Positions 1-7,494 of a DNA stretch of 7,769 bases are shown one piece after another. Source of the DNA: CAZJBP01 sp964544115 (GTDB lineage Bacteria; Verrucomicrobiota; Kiritimatiellia; UBA8416; JADHWI01); assembly GCA_964544115.1 (NCBI GenBank), contig CAZJBP010000166.1:1-7769 (forward strand), given 5' to 3'. A program made the translations under genes and the position numbers. The notes under the pieces are model-generated. The model did not search any database, was not told where the DNA came from, and was given only the letters and a program-made list of their open reading frames with translations. The stretch's first letter is position 1, and every line of letters begins with the position of its first letter.

Positions 1-2114
1 AGACCGCCCACCCGGACCTGCGGACCCCCGACTCCCCCACTCAGCGCGTCGGCGGAGAGCCGCTGAAATCCTTTCGCAGCGTCACGCACCGCGTCCCGAT
101 GATGAGCCTCGACAACACGTACGAGGAGGCCGACCTGCTGGACTTCGACGCGCGGCTGCGCCGCCTCGCCGGGGACACCCCGTTCACGTATGTGCTGGAG
201 CCGAAGATTGACGGCGTCGCCTTCTCCGCAATCTACGAGGACGGCCAGCTCGTTCTCGCCGCCACCCGCGGAGACGGTGTCACGGGCGACGACATCACCG
301 CCAACGCACGGACGATCCGGTCCCTGCCGCTGCGACTGGGCGGCCGGTTGCCGCCGCGCCGGCTGGAGGTCCGCGGCGAGGTCTACATGTCCACGGAGGG
401 CTTTGCGCGGCTGAACGCCGAACAGGAGGAGGCGGGCCAGCCGGCGTTTGCCAATCCGCGCAACGCCACGGCCGGCTCGCTCAAGCTGCTCGACCCGCGC
501 CTGGTGGCCAGGCGGCCGCTGGCGGTGATCCTGTATGCGTGCCCGGAGGCGGACGGGCTGAGTTTTGATTCACACGTCGCCATGCTGGACGCCTTGGCAG
601 AACTTGGCTTCCCGACGCCGCCACGTCGCTGGATCTGCGCGGACATGGCGGCCGTCATCGCCGCGCTTCACACCCTCGACCACGATCGGCACGCATTCCC
701 GTTCCAGACCGACGGCGGCGTGGTGAAGGTCAACGAGCGCCCGCTCTACGTCCAGTTCGGCTCCACCGCCAAGAGCCCGCGCTGGGCGGTGGCCTACAAG
801 TTCGAGCCCGAGCAGGCCGAAACGCGACTGCTGGAGATTACCATCCAGGTGGGCCGCACGGGCATCCTGGCCCCCGTGGCGGAGTTGGAACCGGTTGCGC
901 TGGCGGGGTCAACGATCCGTCGCGCCACGCTGCACAACGAGGACGAGATCCGCCGCAAGGACATCCGCGTCGGGGATTCCGTTATTGTCGAGAAGGCCGG
1001 CGAGGTCATCCCCGCTGTGGTGCGGGTTGTGATCGAGAAGCGTGCCGGAAGCGAGAAGCCGTTCCGCATGCCGGCCGCTTGCCCCGCGTGCGGCAGCGCG
1101 GCCGTGCGGCGCGAAGGCGAGGTGGCCTGGCGCTGTGAGAATCTTCAGTGTCCCGCTCAGATGGGTCGCTGGTTGCGCCATTTCGCCTCGCGCCCGGCGC
1201 TGGACATCGAGGCCCTTGGAGACGTGGTGGCGGAGCGGCTTGTCGACTCCGGACTGATCGCCGACCCGCTGGATCTGTTTGGACTGGACGAAGACAGGCT
1301 GGCAGACCTCGACCTGAAGACGGGGGGGAAGCAAAAGTCCCACGTTCTGGGCAGGCCCAACGCCGCCAAGCTTGTGGAGGCCGTCAACCGGGCCCGTACC
1401 GCGTCTCTGGATCGCTGGCTTCTGGCGCTCGGCATTCCGAACGTCGGCAAGACCATCGCCCAGCAGATTGCCGCCACCCACACGGCCCTCTCCGGGGTCG
1501 CCGAATCGGAGTTGCTGCGCGCGGTCGTAGAACGCTTCGACTCGGAGGATCGCGCACGGGCTGCCAACCCTCGCGCCAAGGTAAACCGCGAGGCTTCGCC
1601 GGAGCAGAAGCAGTCGATGGAAGCCGAGCACGCGCGGTTGCTGGCCCGGGTGGAGGAACTAAAGACCCTTCTCCGCAACGCAGGCCTGACCAGCGAAGTC
1701 GGCCCGGTCGTGGCGCGCAGCGTCCTCGATTTCTTCGCAGCGGAGCGGGGCCGTTCCGTCCTCAAACGGCTCGATGCGCTCGGAATCCGGCCCACCTCGG
1801 CCTCCGGACCGGTGGCCGGTGGAGACGGGCCGCTCGCGGGCCAGTCTTTCGTGATGACCGGAAAGCTGTCCGCAATGTCGCGGGATGAAGCCGGGGACAG
1901 GATCCGGGCGCTCGGGGGCCGCGTGGCCGCGGCGGTCAGCGGACAGACCACCTACCTGGTGGCCGGCGCCAACACCGGCGCTGCCAAATCGAAGAAGGCC
2001 TCCGAACTGGGCGTACAGGTCATCGACGAACAGGCCTTCCTCGGCCTGTTGGGCGGAACGCCTCCCGAGCCGGCGCCCCGGCCGCCGCCGGCCCAGGGCG
2101 AACTGGGGATCTGA
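1..2114 (+). CDS. ligA: NAD+-dependent DNA ligase LigA, 5'-partial
   Basis: LigA seals nicks in duplex DNA during replication and repair, using NAD+ through an enzyme-AMP intermediate. The frame is open from base 3 and the first visible residues match the region just before the adenylation core, including a PDSPTQRVG motif, so ~50 N-terminal residues lie outside; the ATG at 99 is internal. The nucleotidyl-lysine motif KIDG has its Lys codon at 204-206. The OB fold follows, then a four-Cys zinc finger (Cys codons at 1080, 1089, 1134, 1149), helix-hairpin-helix repeats and a C-terminal BRCT domain (about 1830-2060). The visible 703 residues already exceed the ~670 of full E. coli LigA. The excess is partly an extra charged, probably helical segment inside the HhH domain (about 1521-1690), plus a changed loop near 1314-1395. 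The stop is TGA, 21 bp from the stop of the convergent next gene, with no terminator visible between them. Identity is near certain. Confidence 0.98.
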   Translation, partial: TAHPDLRTPDSPTQRVGGEPLKSFRSVTHRVPMMSLDNTYEEADLLDFDARLRRLAGDTPFTYVLEPKIDGVAFSAIYEDGQLVLAATRGDGVTGDDITANARTIRSLPLRLGGRLPPRRLEVRGEVYMSTEGFARLNAEQEEAGQPAFANPRNATAGSLKLLDPRLVARRPLAVILYACPEADGLSFDSHVAMLDALAELGFPTPPRRWICADMAAVIAALHTLDHDRHAFPFQTDGGVVKVNERPLYVQFGSTAKSPRWAVAYKFEPEQAETRLLEITIQVGRTGILAPVAELEPVALAGSTIRRATLHNEDEIRRKDIRVGDSVIVEKAGEVIPAVVRVVIEKRAGSEKPFRMPAACPACGSAAVRREGEVAWRCENLQCPAQMGRWLRHFASRPALDIEALGDVVAERLVDSGLIADPLDLFGLDEDRLADLDLKTGGKQKSHVLGRPNAAKLVEAVNRARTASLDRWLLALGIPNVGKTIAQQIAATHTALSGVAESELLRAVVERFDSEDRARAANPRAKVNREASPEQKQSMEAEHARLLARVEELKTLLRNAGLTSEVGPVVARSVLDFFAAERGRSVLKRLDALGIRPTSASGPVAGGDGPLAGQSFVMTGKLSAMSRDEAGDRIRALGGRVAAAVSGQTTYLVAGANTGAAKSKKASELGVQVIDEQAFLGLLGGTPPEPAPRPPPAQGELGI

Positions 2115-2135
2115 TTCGGGACGTCGACAGGTGGC

Positions 2136-3029
2136 TTACCTCACCAGCGGCAGGACATGCTTGGCGGCATCGTCGGGGGTGACGATGCGTGGCACGTTGC
2201 GGTGCAGTTCCCACTGCTCCTCGTGCGTCACGCTCTGTCCGGGGGCCAGGTCGACGAGCCCGCCCAGCGACTCAACCTCGAGGAAGTCCTCGTTGGAGAA
2301 GGTTTCGAAATTCACGCCGCCGTCGGGGTACACGGCCCCCTCCGTCCACTCGAAGCGCTTGACGAAGAGGAACTCGCTGAGCGCGTAGCCGACCCAGCCT
2401 TCGCGGTGGGCGATGCCGATCTTGGCCGGCCCCTTGCGGCGGTCCTGCTTGAAGAGGAGGAAGCGGCTGCCGAACGTCCAGCGCGGGTCGGACAGATCGG
2501 TGTAGGGCCAGATGCTCCACTCCTGGTTGTGGGTCAGCCTCTCGGTGTGCGAGATCTTCGGCGGCAGGGGGATGACCGCCGTCCCGCCCGGCGCCATCAC
2601 CGTCAGCGCCCACGGCGCCACGCGCACGGTCTTCTGGCCAGCGTTCTGCAGCGTGTGCAGGATCGTCACGTCGGTGCCTTCCGACGCCATCGTGATGTCC
2701 ATGCTCTTGACGATTCCGGTCAGCGGGCCGCGTTCCTGCCGGGTGCGGATGCCGCCGGAAATCTCCTCCCAGCCGATCGGCGAGTTGTCCAGCTCGTAGG
2801 TGTCCGGCTTGACCTCGGGCGCAACCCACAGCCGGTGGCCGCCGCGCAGCATCCAGTCCGCCTCATCGGCCCCGCCCTGCTGCCCGTCCATCTCGGCAAA
2901 AAGGTTCCGTTCGCTGCGAAAGCCATAGCGGATGACGCGCGGGCCGACGTCCAGCGTGACGATCAATTCCGCCTCGCCGTTGGACAGGCGCGCGTTCCGA
3001 TCCCAACCGTTGAACTCCACAATCTGCAT
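2136..3029 (-). CDS. DUF4380-like galactose-mutarotase-fold protein
   Basis: This is a 297-residue protein with no signal peptide or membrane segment, so it is probably cytoplasmic. The composition is beta-rich. Motifs include DVGPRVIRYG near residues 27-36, GGHRLWVAPE at 63-72, the APWALTVMAPGG stretch near 138-149, and DGGVNFETFSNEDFLEVESLGG near 236-257. These resemble DUF4380 and other aldose-1-epimerase-like beta-sandwich proteins, as recalled from the family and not searched. Members are often linked to carbohydrate metabolism but mostly lack assigned reactions; I cannot place a mutarotase His/Glu catalytic pair with confidence. The start at 3029 is supported by a strong Shine-Dalgarno. 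The gene lies 62 bp downstream of the xylulokinase gene on the same strand and is probably cotranscribed, which suggests action on the same sugar or its anomers. The stop is TAA. The exact substrate is unknown. Confidence 0.8.
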   Translation of the reverse strand: MQIVEFNGWDRNARLSNGEAELIVTLDVGPRVIRYGFRSERNLFAEMDGQQGGADEADWMLRGGHRLWVAPEVKPDTYELDNSPIGWEEISGGIRTRQERGPLTGIVKSMDITMASEGTDVTILHTLQNAGQKTVRVAPWALTVMAPGGTAVIPLPPKISHTERLTHNQEWSIWPYTDLSDPRWTFGSRFLLFKQDRRKGPAKIGIAHREGWVGYALSEFLFVKRFEWTEGAVYPDGGVNFETFSNEDFLEVESLGGLVDLAPGQSVTHEEQWELHRNVPRIVTPDDAAKHVLPLVR

Positions 3030-3035
3030 GGTCCA

Positions 3036-3044
3036 CTCCTCCTT
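3036..3044 (-). promoter_or_regulatory. Ribosome binding site of the DUF4380-like gene
   Basis: The minus strand reads AAGGAGGAG six bases before the ATG at 3029. It is a near-perfect Shine-Dalgarno and fixes the start codon. Confidence 0.85.
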
Positions 3045-3070
3045 ACACCCTCACGGCAACTCTCATCGGG

Positions 3071-3088
3071 GCGGGGCCGTGACCCCGC
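3071..3088 (-). repeat. GC-rich inverted repeat between xylB and the DUF4380-like gene
   Basis: A 6-bp perfect stem (GCGGGG/CCCCGC) closes a 6-base loop three bases after the xylB stop codon. No T tract follows on either strand, so it is not a canonical terminator. It could be an intercistronic hairpin that tunes downstream expression or mRNA stability, or chance in GC-rich DNA. Confidence 0.4.
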
Positions 3089-3091
3089 GCC

Positions 3092-4699
3092 CTACGCCAG
3101 CTTCGACTCCACCTGCGCGAAGCGGTCCAGCATGCCGGTGTAGACCGCGTGCGCCGCGGCGTCCGGATCGGCCGCCTTGCGGAACGGTGCGGCCGGCTTC
3201 ATCACCTCCGCGTACGACACAAACCGCCCGTCCTCCGCGCACCGCCACCCGTGCACCGCCCGGTAGGCCGCACCCAGGGCTGCGGAATTGGCCTGGTCCC
3301 CCACGAACACCGGCACCCCGAACACATCGGCCATGATCTGGACCAGCGCGCGGTCCACCGACGCGCCGCCGGTGGCCAGGATGCGCCGCGGCTTGAGACC
3401 GACATGGGCGCCGTGAACCCGCAGGGAAAGGAACTGCCCTTCCAGGATGGCGCGCGCGTCGGCCTCGGGCGGAAACGCCGAGACCGGCCGGCCGGCGGCG
3501 TCGAACCGGTACGTGCCGGTCGTGTGAATGGTCGGCGTGATCTCGGGCGTGCGGATGAAGATGCCGATGCGCCCCTCGTTGCCGGGCGGCGTGCGCGCCA
3601 CCAGCGCGGCGTACTCGGCCCAGGTCTTGCAGCCGCACGTGTCCCGGACGGCCTCGCGGGTGAGCGAGCCGTTCTGGTGCACGATCATCGCCATGTAGCC
3701 CGCGGGATCGACGGGGCTGGCGAAGATGTGGCCCTCAGAGGCCGAAGGGCGCGGGTCGGACAGCGCGCCGAACACCGTGTCGCTCGTGCCGAGGCTGATC
3801 GCGATGTCGCCGGACTCCTGCAGGCGCAGGCCGGCGAGGCTGCAGGGGTTGTCGCCCGAGCCCGCGATGACGCGGCAGCCCGCCGGGAAGCCGTAGCGCT
3901 CGACGAAGTGCCGGTGAATCGCGCCGACCGCGGTGTGCGAGGGCGCGGCGGCGCCGAGGCGGCGGGCCAGGTCCGGGGCCGTGCAGTCCAGGGCGGCGGC
4001 GTCCCACTGCCGGGTGCGGATGTTCAGCAGGTTCATGCCCGAACCGTCGCTCACATCGATCGGCGCGTAGTCGCCGGCCAGCAGCGTGGCCACGAACGAA
4101 CTCACCAGCGCGATGCGCTCGGTCGCCTCGTAGGCCTCGGGGCTCTGCTGGTAGATCTTGGCGATCTGGTTGCCGGTGAAGCGCTCGTAGGCGCGCGAGC
4201 CGCTGATCTCCGCCACGCGCTGCGCGCCGCCCATCGCGGCCTCGCGCTGCTCGCACTGGCGACGCGTACTGGCGTCCATCCAGATCGGGGAGTCCTCGAC
4301 CGAGAACACGCCCTTCAGCTGCTCGGCGAGCGGCCGGTCCGGCGACAGCCCGCGCAGGACCTGGCGTGCGCCGGACTTCAGCCATACACTGCCGTGCTGC
4401 TGGCCCGACCCCGACACGGCGACCACCCGCGCGAACGGGAACGATGCCTTGGCCATGCGGCCAAACAGCAGGTCAACCGCCTCGACCCACATGATCGCGG
4501 GGGCCGTCACCGTGAGCCCGTCGGGGTGCTTGTGAACCCCGCCCTCTGTGCGGTACCCGGGCAGATCCCGGTCGAAGTTCACGGCGAACTCGCCGACCGT
4601 CCTCAGTTGCGCGTCGATGACGAACGCCTTCAGCCCCTGGGTGCTGGAGTCCAGCCCCACAAACAGACCGTCGGCGGATGGGGTGTGTGCCTTGCTCAT
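3092..4699 (-). CDS. xylB: Xylulokinase, eukaryotic (XYLB) type, FGGY family
   Basis: This enzyme phosphorylates D-xylulose to D-xylulose 5-phosphate with ATP, feeding the pentose phosphate pathway in the cytoplasm. The chosen start gives 535 residues. Visible motifs are the N-terminal phosphate loop GLDSSTQGLKA (residues 15-25), the sugar-site region SGSGQQHGSVW (96-106), IWMDAST (139-145), GSRAYERFTGNQIAKIYQQ (167-185), the catalytic-base segment GSGDNP with Asp283, SLGTSDT (302-308) and the C-terminal nucleotide motif ATGGAS (442-447). The DSSTQ loop and the GSRAYERFTGNQIAKIYQQ block match my memory of human XYLB and yeast Xks1 far better than E. coli XylB, whose loop is of the GTS type. 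The ATG at 4699 has a Shine-Dalgarno; an in-frame ATG at 4744 would run into the divergent tRNA promoter and is less likely. The gene heads a probable two-gene operon with the DUF4380-like gene. No xylose isomerase is in view. Another ketose substrate is possible. Confidence 0.93.
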   Translation of the reverse strand: MSKAHTPSADGLFVGLDSSTQGLKAFVIDAQLRTVGEFAVNFDRDLPGYRTEGGVHKHPDGLTVTAPAIMWVEAVDLLFGRMAKASFPFARVVAVSGSGQQHGSVWLKSGARQVLRGLSPDRPLAEQLKGVFSVEDSPIWMDASTRRQCEQREAAMGGAQRVAEISGSRAYERFTGNQIAKIYQQSPEAYEATERIALVSSFVATLLAGDYAPIDVSDGSGMNLLNIRTRQWDAAALDCTAPDLARRLGAAAPSHTAVGAIHRHFVERYGFPAGCRVIAGSGDNPCSLAGLRLQESGDIAISLGTSDTVFGALSDPRPSASEGHIFASPVDPAGYMAMIVHQNGSLTREAVRDTCGCKTWAEYAALVARTPPGNEGRIGIFIRTPEITPTIHTTGTYRFDAAGRPVSAFPPEADARAILEGQFLSLRVHGAHVGLKPRRILATGGASVDRALVQIMADVFGVPVFVGDQANSAALGAAYRAVHGWRCAEDGRFVSYAEVMKPAAPFRKAADPDAAAHAVYTGMLDRFAQVESKLA

Positions 4700-4705
4700 G
4701 CCTTG

Positions 4706-4715
4706 TCCTCTCCCT
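4706..4715 (-). promoter_or_regulatory. Ribosome binding site of xylB
   Basis: The minus strand reads AGGGAGAGGA six bases before the ATG at 4699. It supports this start over the in-frame ATG at 4744. Confidence 0.7.
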
Positions 4716-4734
4716 GCTATGCGCGCTTGAGTGT

Positions 4735-4763
4735 TTGACTTCACGACCGGCGCAGGGTACTGT
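4735..4763 (+). promoter_or_regulatory. Sigma-70-like promoter of tRNA-Ser(CGA)
   Basis: TTGACT (4735-4740, five of six matches to the -35 consensus) is followed after exactly 17 bp by TACTGT (4758-4763), which keeps the key T1, A2 and T6 of the -10. The bases just after the -10 are GCGCCG, a GC-rich discriminator of the sort associated with stringently controlled stable-RNA promoters. Transcription would start near 4770, about 30 bases before the mature tRNA. The -35 lies opposite the 5' leader of xylB, so the two transcripts diverge here. Confidence 0.65.
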
Positions 4764-4776
4764 GCGCCGTCTTTTT
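4748..4776 (+). promoter_or_regulatory. 22-bp dyad over the tRNA -10, followed by a T tract
   Basis: CGGCGCA (4748-4754) and TGCGCCG (4763-4769) form a perfect 7-bp inverted repeat with an 8-base centre, followed on the plus strand by TCTTTTT. In form it is an intrinsic terminator, yet no plus-strand gene ends upstream. It overlaps the -10 of the tRNA promoter and lies ~50-70 bp before the xylB start, so it may be an operator for xylB, the tRNA, or both. It could also block plus-strand read-through entering from the xylB antisense strand. The arms are certain; the role is not. Confidence 0.5.
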
Positions 4777-4800
4777 CGGGTGACCGGCCCGATTCCCCAC

Positions 4801-4892
4801 GGAGGGGTGGCAGAGCCCGGTTGAATGCGCATGACTCGAAATCATGTGTCCTCGCAAGGGGACCGGGGGTTCAAATCCCTCCCCCTCCGCCA
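4801..4892 (+). tRNA. tRNA-Ser, anticodon CGA
   Basis: The sequence folds as a class II tRNA. The acceptor stem is 7 bp (4801-4807 with 4882-4888), the discriminator is G4889, and CCA is encoded at 4890-4892. The anticodon stem is 5 bp (4830-4834 with 4842-4846), with anticodon CGA at 4837-4839. A long variable arm pairs GTCCTC with GGGGAC around a GCAA loop (4848-4863). The T stem (4865-4869 with 4877-4881) closes a TTCAAAT loop. The long variable arm and G discriminator are typical of bacterial serine tRNAs. It decodes UCG. Confidence 0.97.
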
Positions 4893-4943
4893 CTCCTCGC
4901 GGCCCGTCATGCGGGTCTTGCCCACGGCGAAGGCTCCGCCCGA

Positions 4944-5501
4944 TCAGAAGAGGTAGCGCACGCCGACGTCCAGAGTCAGGTTGGTGTCGTCGGTCTCGGC
5001 CACGCCCACGCCCTTTTCGTCGTAGTTGAACAGGTCGTCATCGGCCCAGTGCGCCGTTCCGGCGACGGTCATCATCCACACGTCGGTCAGATAGATCTTC
5101 ACACCCGCAGAGCCGGCCGTATGCAGAATCGTCTGGCCGTCGGGGCCCTTGACGTCCTCAATCCCACACCGCAGGCCGAGGTACGGAACGAGATTCATCT
5201 GGTTCTCGAACGTGAACTCGCCAAAACCGCCGACGCCCCAGATTTCGTCTGTCTTGGAGGGATAGCGCCGATCCGCATCGGTCCAGCTGCCGTAGACACC
5301 TGCGCTCAGGCGGTCGGTGAAGTAGTAGCCCAGCCCGCCGAGCAGCCCCGGCGTCACGTCGCCGTTGTCGCCGTCCGGGTCCACGATCACCTGCGTCTGG
5401 GCCTCGAACTTGCCCGCGCCGGCCTGGCTTGTCTGTCCGAACCCGGCGACCATGATCCCCGCCACTGCCAGCACCGCCACCCGCCACATCGTTCCACGCA
5501 T
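4944..5501 (-). CDS. Small outer-membrane beta-barrel protein with signal peptide
   Basis: This is a 185-residue protein. Residues 1-10 are short and basic (MRGTMWRVAV), a hydrophobic core runs to about residue 22, and the SQAGAG region near 25-30 is a plausible signal peptidase I site, so export is expected. The mature part alternates hydrophobic/aromatic and polar residues with Gly-rich turns, for example GLLGGLGYYF (52-61), SAGVYGSW (66-73) and VGGFGEFTF (90-98). It ends in VGVRYLF, with the C-terminal Phe of proteins assembled by the Bam complex. The layout suggests roughly eight strands, like small OmpA/OmpW-type barrels. A DPDGDNGD stretch (41-48) resembles a calcium-binding loop but may be only a surface loop. 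The start at 5501 has a strong Shine-Dalgarno eight bases away. The gene converges on tRNA-Ser, with 51 bp between them. Function and ligand are unknown. Confidence 0.85.
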   Translation of the reverse strand: MRGTMWRVAVLAVAGIMVAGFGQTSQAGAGKFEAQTQVIVDPDGDNGDVTPGLLGGLGYYFTDRLSAGVYGSWTDADRRYPSKTDEIWGVGGFGEFTFENQMNLVPYLGLRCGIEDVKGPDGQTILHTAGSAGVKIYLTDVWMMTVAGTAHWADDDLFNYDEKGVGVAETDDTNLTLDVGVRYLF

Positions 5502-5509
5502 CACAGCAA

Positions 5510-5516
5510 CCTCCTC
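5510..5516 (-). promoter_or_regulatory. Ribosome binding site of the barrel gene
   Basis: The minus strand reads GAGGAGG eight bases before the ATG at 5501, which decides the start against the upstream in-frame ATG at 5576. Confidence 0.8.
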
Positions 5517-5625
5517 TTCGTGGCCCCGCTGGTATCCGCGCCCGCATTTCACGAGCCGCCGTGCAGAGCCCCACAAACCCTGATTACCCCATAGCAGCGC
5601 CCGACGGGAAGAAAAAAGTGGACGA

Positions 5626-5655
5626 ATAAAAGCTAAAAGCTGAAATGACCGTCAA
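5626..5655 (-). promoter_or_regulatory. Probable sigma-70-like promoter of the barrel gene
   Basis: On the minus strand TTGACG (5650-5655) is followed after 18 bp by TTTTAT (5626-5631), inside the only AT-rich patch of this otherwise GC-rich spacer. Transcription would start near 5619, leaving a leader of roughly 115 bases before the ATG at 5501. The tandem repeat block begins 25 bp upstream of the -35. Confidence 0.45.
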
Positions 5656-5679
5656 CGTTAAGAGTTGCGGGCTCAGGAA

Positions 5680-5820
5680 CTGGAGGGCGGGCGGCCCCGA
5701 CCGCCTTGCCGTACACGTGCGCGTGCACATACACGATCTTCCGGCAGGTCGTGAACGCGTACGGGTACGCGTACGAAAATCACGGACGCCGAGGCCGTCT
5801 CCAGTGCAAGGCGCGCCCAT
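5680..5820. repeat. Tandem repeat unit 1 (~140 bp)
   Basis: This is the first of two adjacent copies. From CTGGAGG at 5680 to GCCGTC at 5799 it matches unit 2 except for a 4-bp insertion (GCGG) and three substitutions; a weaker match continues to about 5820. It contains an 18-base palindrome and a CACG/CGTG hairpin. A short minus-strand stretch could be read as coding, but both strands give low-complexity peptides, so I treat it as a structured repeat. Confidence 0.9.
5755..5772. repeat. 18-base palindrome in repeat unit 1
   Basis: ACGCGTAC and GTACGCGT flank a GG centre, a perfect 8-bp dyad. The following CGTACG adds another palindromic hexamer. It is retained unchanged in unit 2. Confidence 0.85.
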
Positions 5821-5823
5821 TCG

Positions 5824-5966
5824 CTGGAGGGCGGCCTCGACCGCCTTGCCGTGCACGTGCGCGTGCACATACACGATCTTCCGGCAGGTCGTGAACGCGT
5901 ACGGGTACGCGTACGAAAATCGCGGACGCCGAGGCCGTCGGCCCTCCCGTGCACGGCTCTCCCCAT
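5824..5966. repeat. Tandem repeat unit 2 (~140 bp)
   Basis: This second copy starts three bases after unit 1. The near-identical part ends at 5939, and a diverged tail with a ~5-bp insertion extends to about 5966. One change relative to unit 1 (A to G at 5853) perfects the hairpin GTGCACG-TGCG-CGTGCAC at 5851-5868, so this copy has the stronger fold. Confidence 0.9.
5895..5912. repeat. 18-base palindrome in repeat unit 2
   Basis: This is the same perfect 8-bp dyad with GG centre as at 5755-5772, identical in sequence. Confidence 0.85.
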
Positions 5967-5969
5967 CCC

Positions 5970-6032
5970 GAACGCAGTGAGGGATCTGAAAAGGGCCGCG
6001 AGAGCGAAGAAGTGAGATCCCTCACTGCGTTC
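5970..6032. repeat. Perfect 18-bp inverted repeat of dispersed intergenic type
   Basis: GAACGCAGTGAGGGATCT (5970-5987) is exactly reverse-complemented at 6015-6032, around a 27-base purine-rich spacer. The flanks (CATC before, GATG after) extend the symmetry imperfectly. When translated it gives the peptide HPERSEGS on the plus strand and VISERSEGS on the minus strand. From memory this is the signature of a short hairpin repeat scattered through intergenic DNA of many bacterial phyla, whose function and mobility are not settled. No T tract follows, so a terminator role is not supported. Confidence 0.85.
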
Positions 6033-6049
6033 AGAGATGACGGGACAAA

Positions 6050-6084
6050 AACGCTCAACGCCCAACGCTTAACGCTCAACGTTC
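6050..6084. repeat. Five tandem heptamers, consensus AACGCTC
   Basis: Five 7-bp units occur without interruption and in perfect phase: two are exactly AACGCTC and the other three differ from it by one base each. The array ends 13 bp before the stop codon of the FHA activator gene (6098-6100). On the minus strand it is followed by a short T run, but its direct-repeat structure does not make a convincing terminator stem. Confidence 0.9.
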
Positions 6085-6097
6085 AGGGGTGCGGCGG

Positions 6098-7459
<1,362 letters not shown>

Positions 7460-7466
7460 CGGGGAT

Positions 7467-7472
7467 TCCCTT
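7467..7472 (-). promoter_or_regulatory. Ribosome binding site of the FHA activator
   Basis: The minus strand reads AAGGGA seven bases before the ATG at 7459. It is moderate in strength but decides the start. Confidence 0.6.
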
Positions 7473-7494
7473 ATGCGTACAAGACAACACACAT

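Larger units (their letters stand above)
5502..6097. other. Gene-free repeat-rich spacer between barrel and FHA-activator genes
   Basis: About 600 bp lie between the start of the barrel gene and the stop of the FHA activator. I find no convincing gene. Frames that stay open here give low-complexity Arg/Thr or His/Val peptides produced by the repeats. In order from 5502 the region holds the barrel Shine-Dalgarno and leader, an AT-rich probable promoter, a two-copy tandem repeat, an 18-bp inverted repeat and five heptamers. Each is listed separately. Confidence 0.7.

Noticed and set aside
2115..2135. Possible bidirectional terminator between ligA and the convergent gene
   Set aside because: The 21-bp gap has only a short GACGTC-type palindrome and no stem with T tract.
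2187..2204. TGGCAC followed by a TGC, resembling a sigma-54 promoter on the plus strand
   Set aside because: The spacing is off by one and it lies inside the coding region of the DUF4380-like gene, pointing towards no downstream plus-strand gene.
3149..4738. Long plus-strand open frame antisense to xylB (529 codons)
   Set aside because: The minus-strand frame carries all FGGY kinase motifs. The antisense product is Arg/Ala/Val/Gly-rich with no recognisable domain, as expected from GC-rich third positions.
4893..4943. Possible terminator between tRNA-Ser and the barrel gene
   Set aside because: Only short GC stems of 3-5 bp (such as GCCCG-TCATG-CGGGT) are present and none is followed by a T run.
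5804..5822. Sigma-54-like -24/-12 element on the minus strand (TGGG...CTTGCA)
   Set aside because: GG and GC are separated by 9 bases instead of the required 10, and the sequence lies in the tail of a repeat unit.
5584..5874. Minus-strand open frame through the tandem repeats (96 codons)
   Set aside because: Its peptide is RTRTRSRP-like low complexity caused by the palindromic repeats, and the same nucleotides are repeated in a different frame in the other copy.
5680..6084. CRISPR array
   Set aside because: There are only two long units with no short regular repeat-spacer pattern; the heptamers have no spacers, and no cas gene is present.
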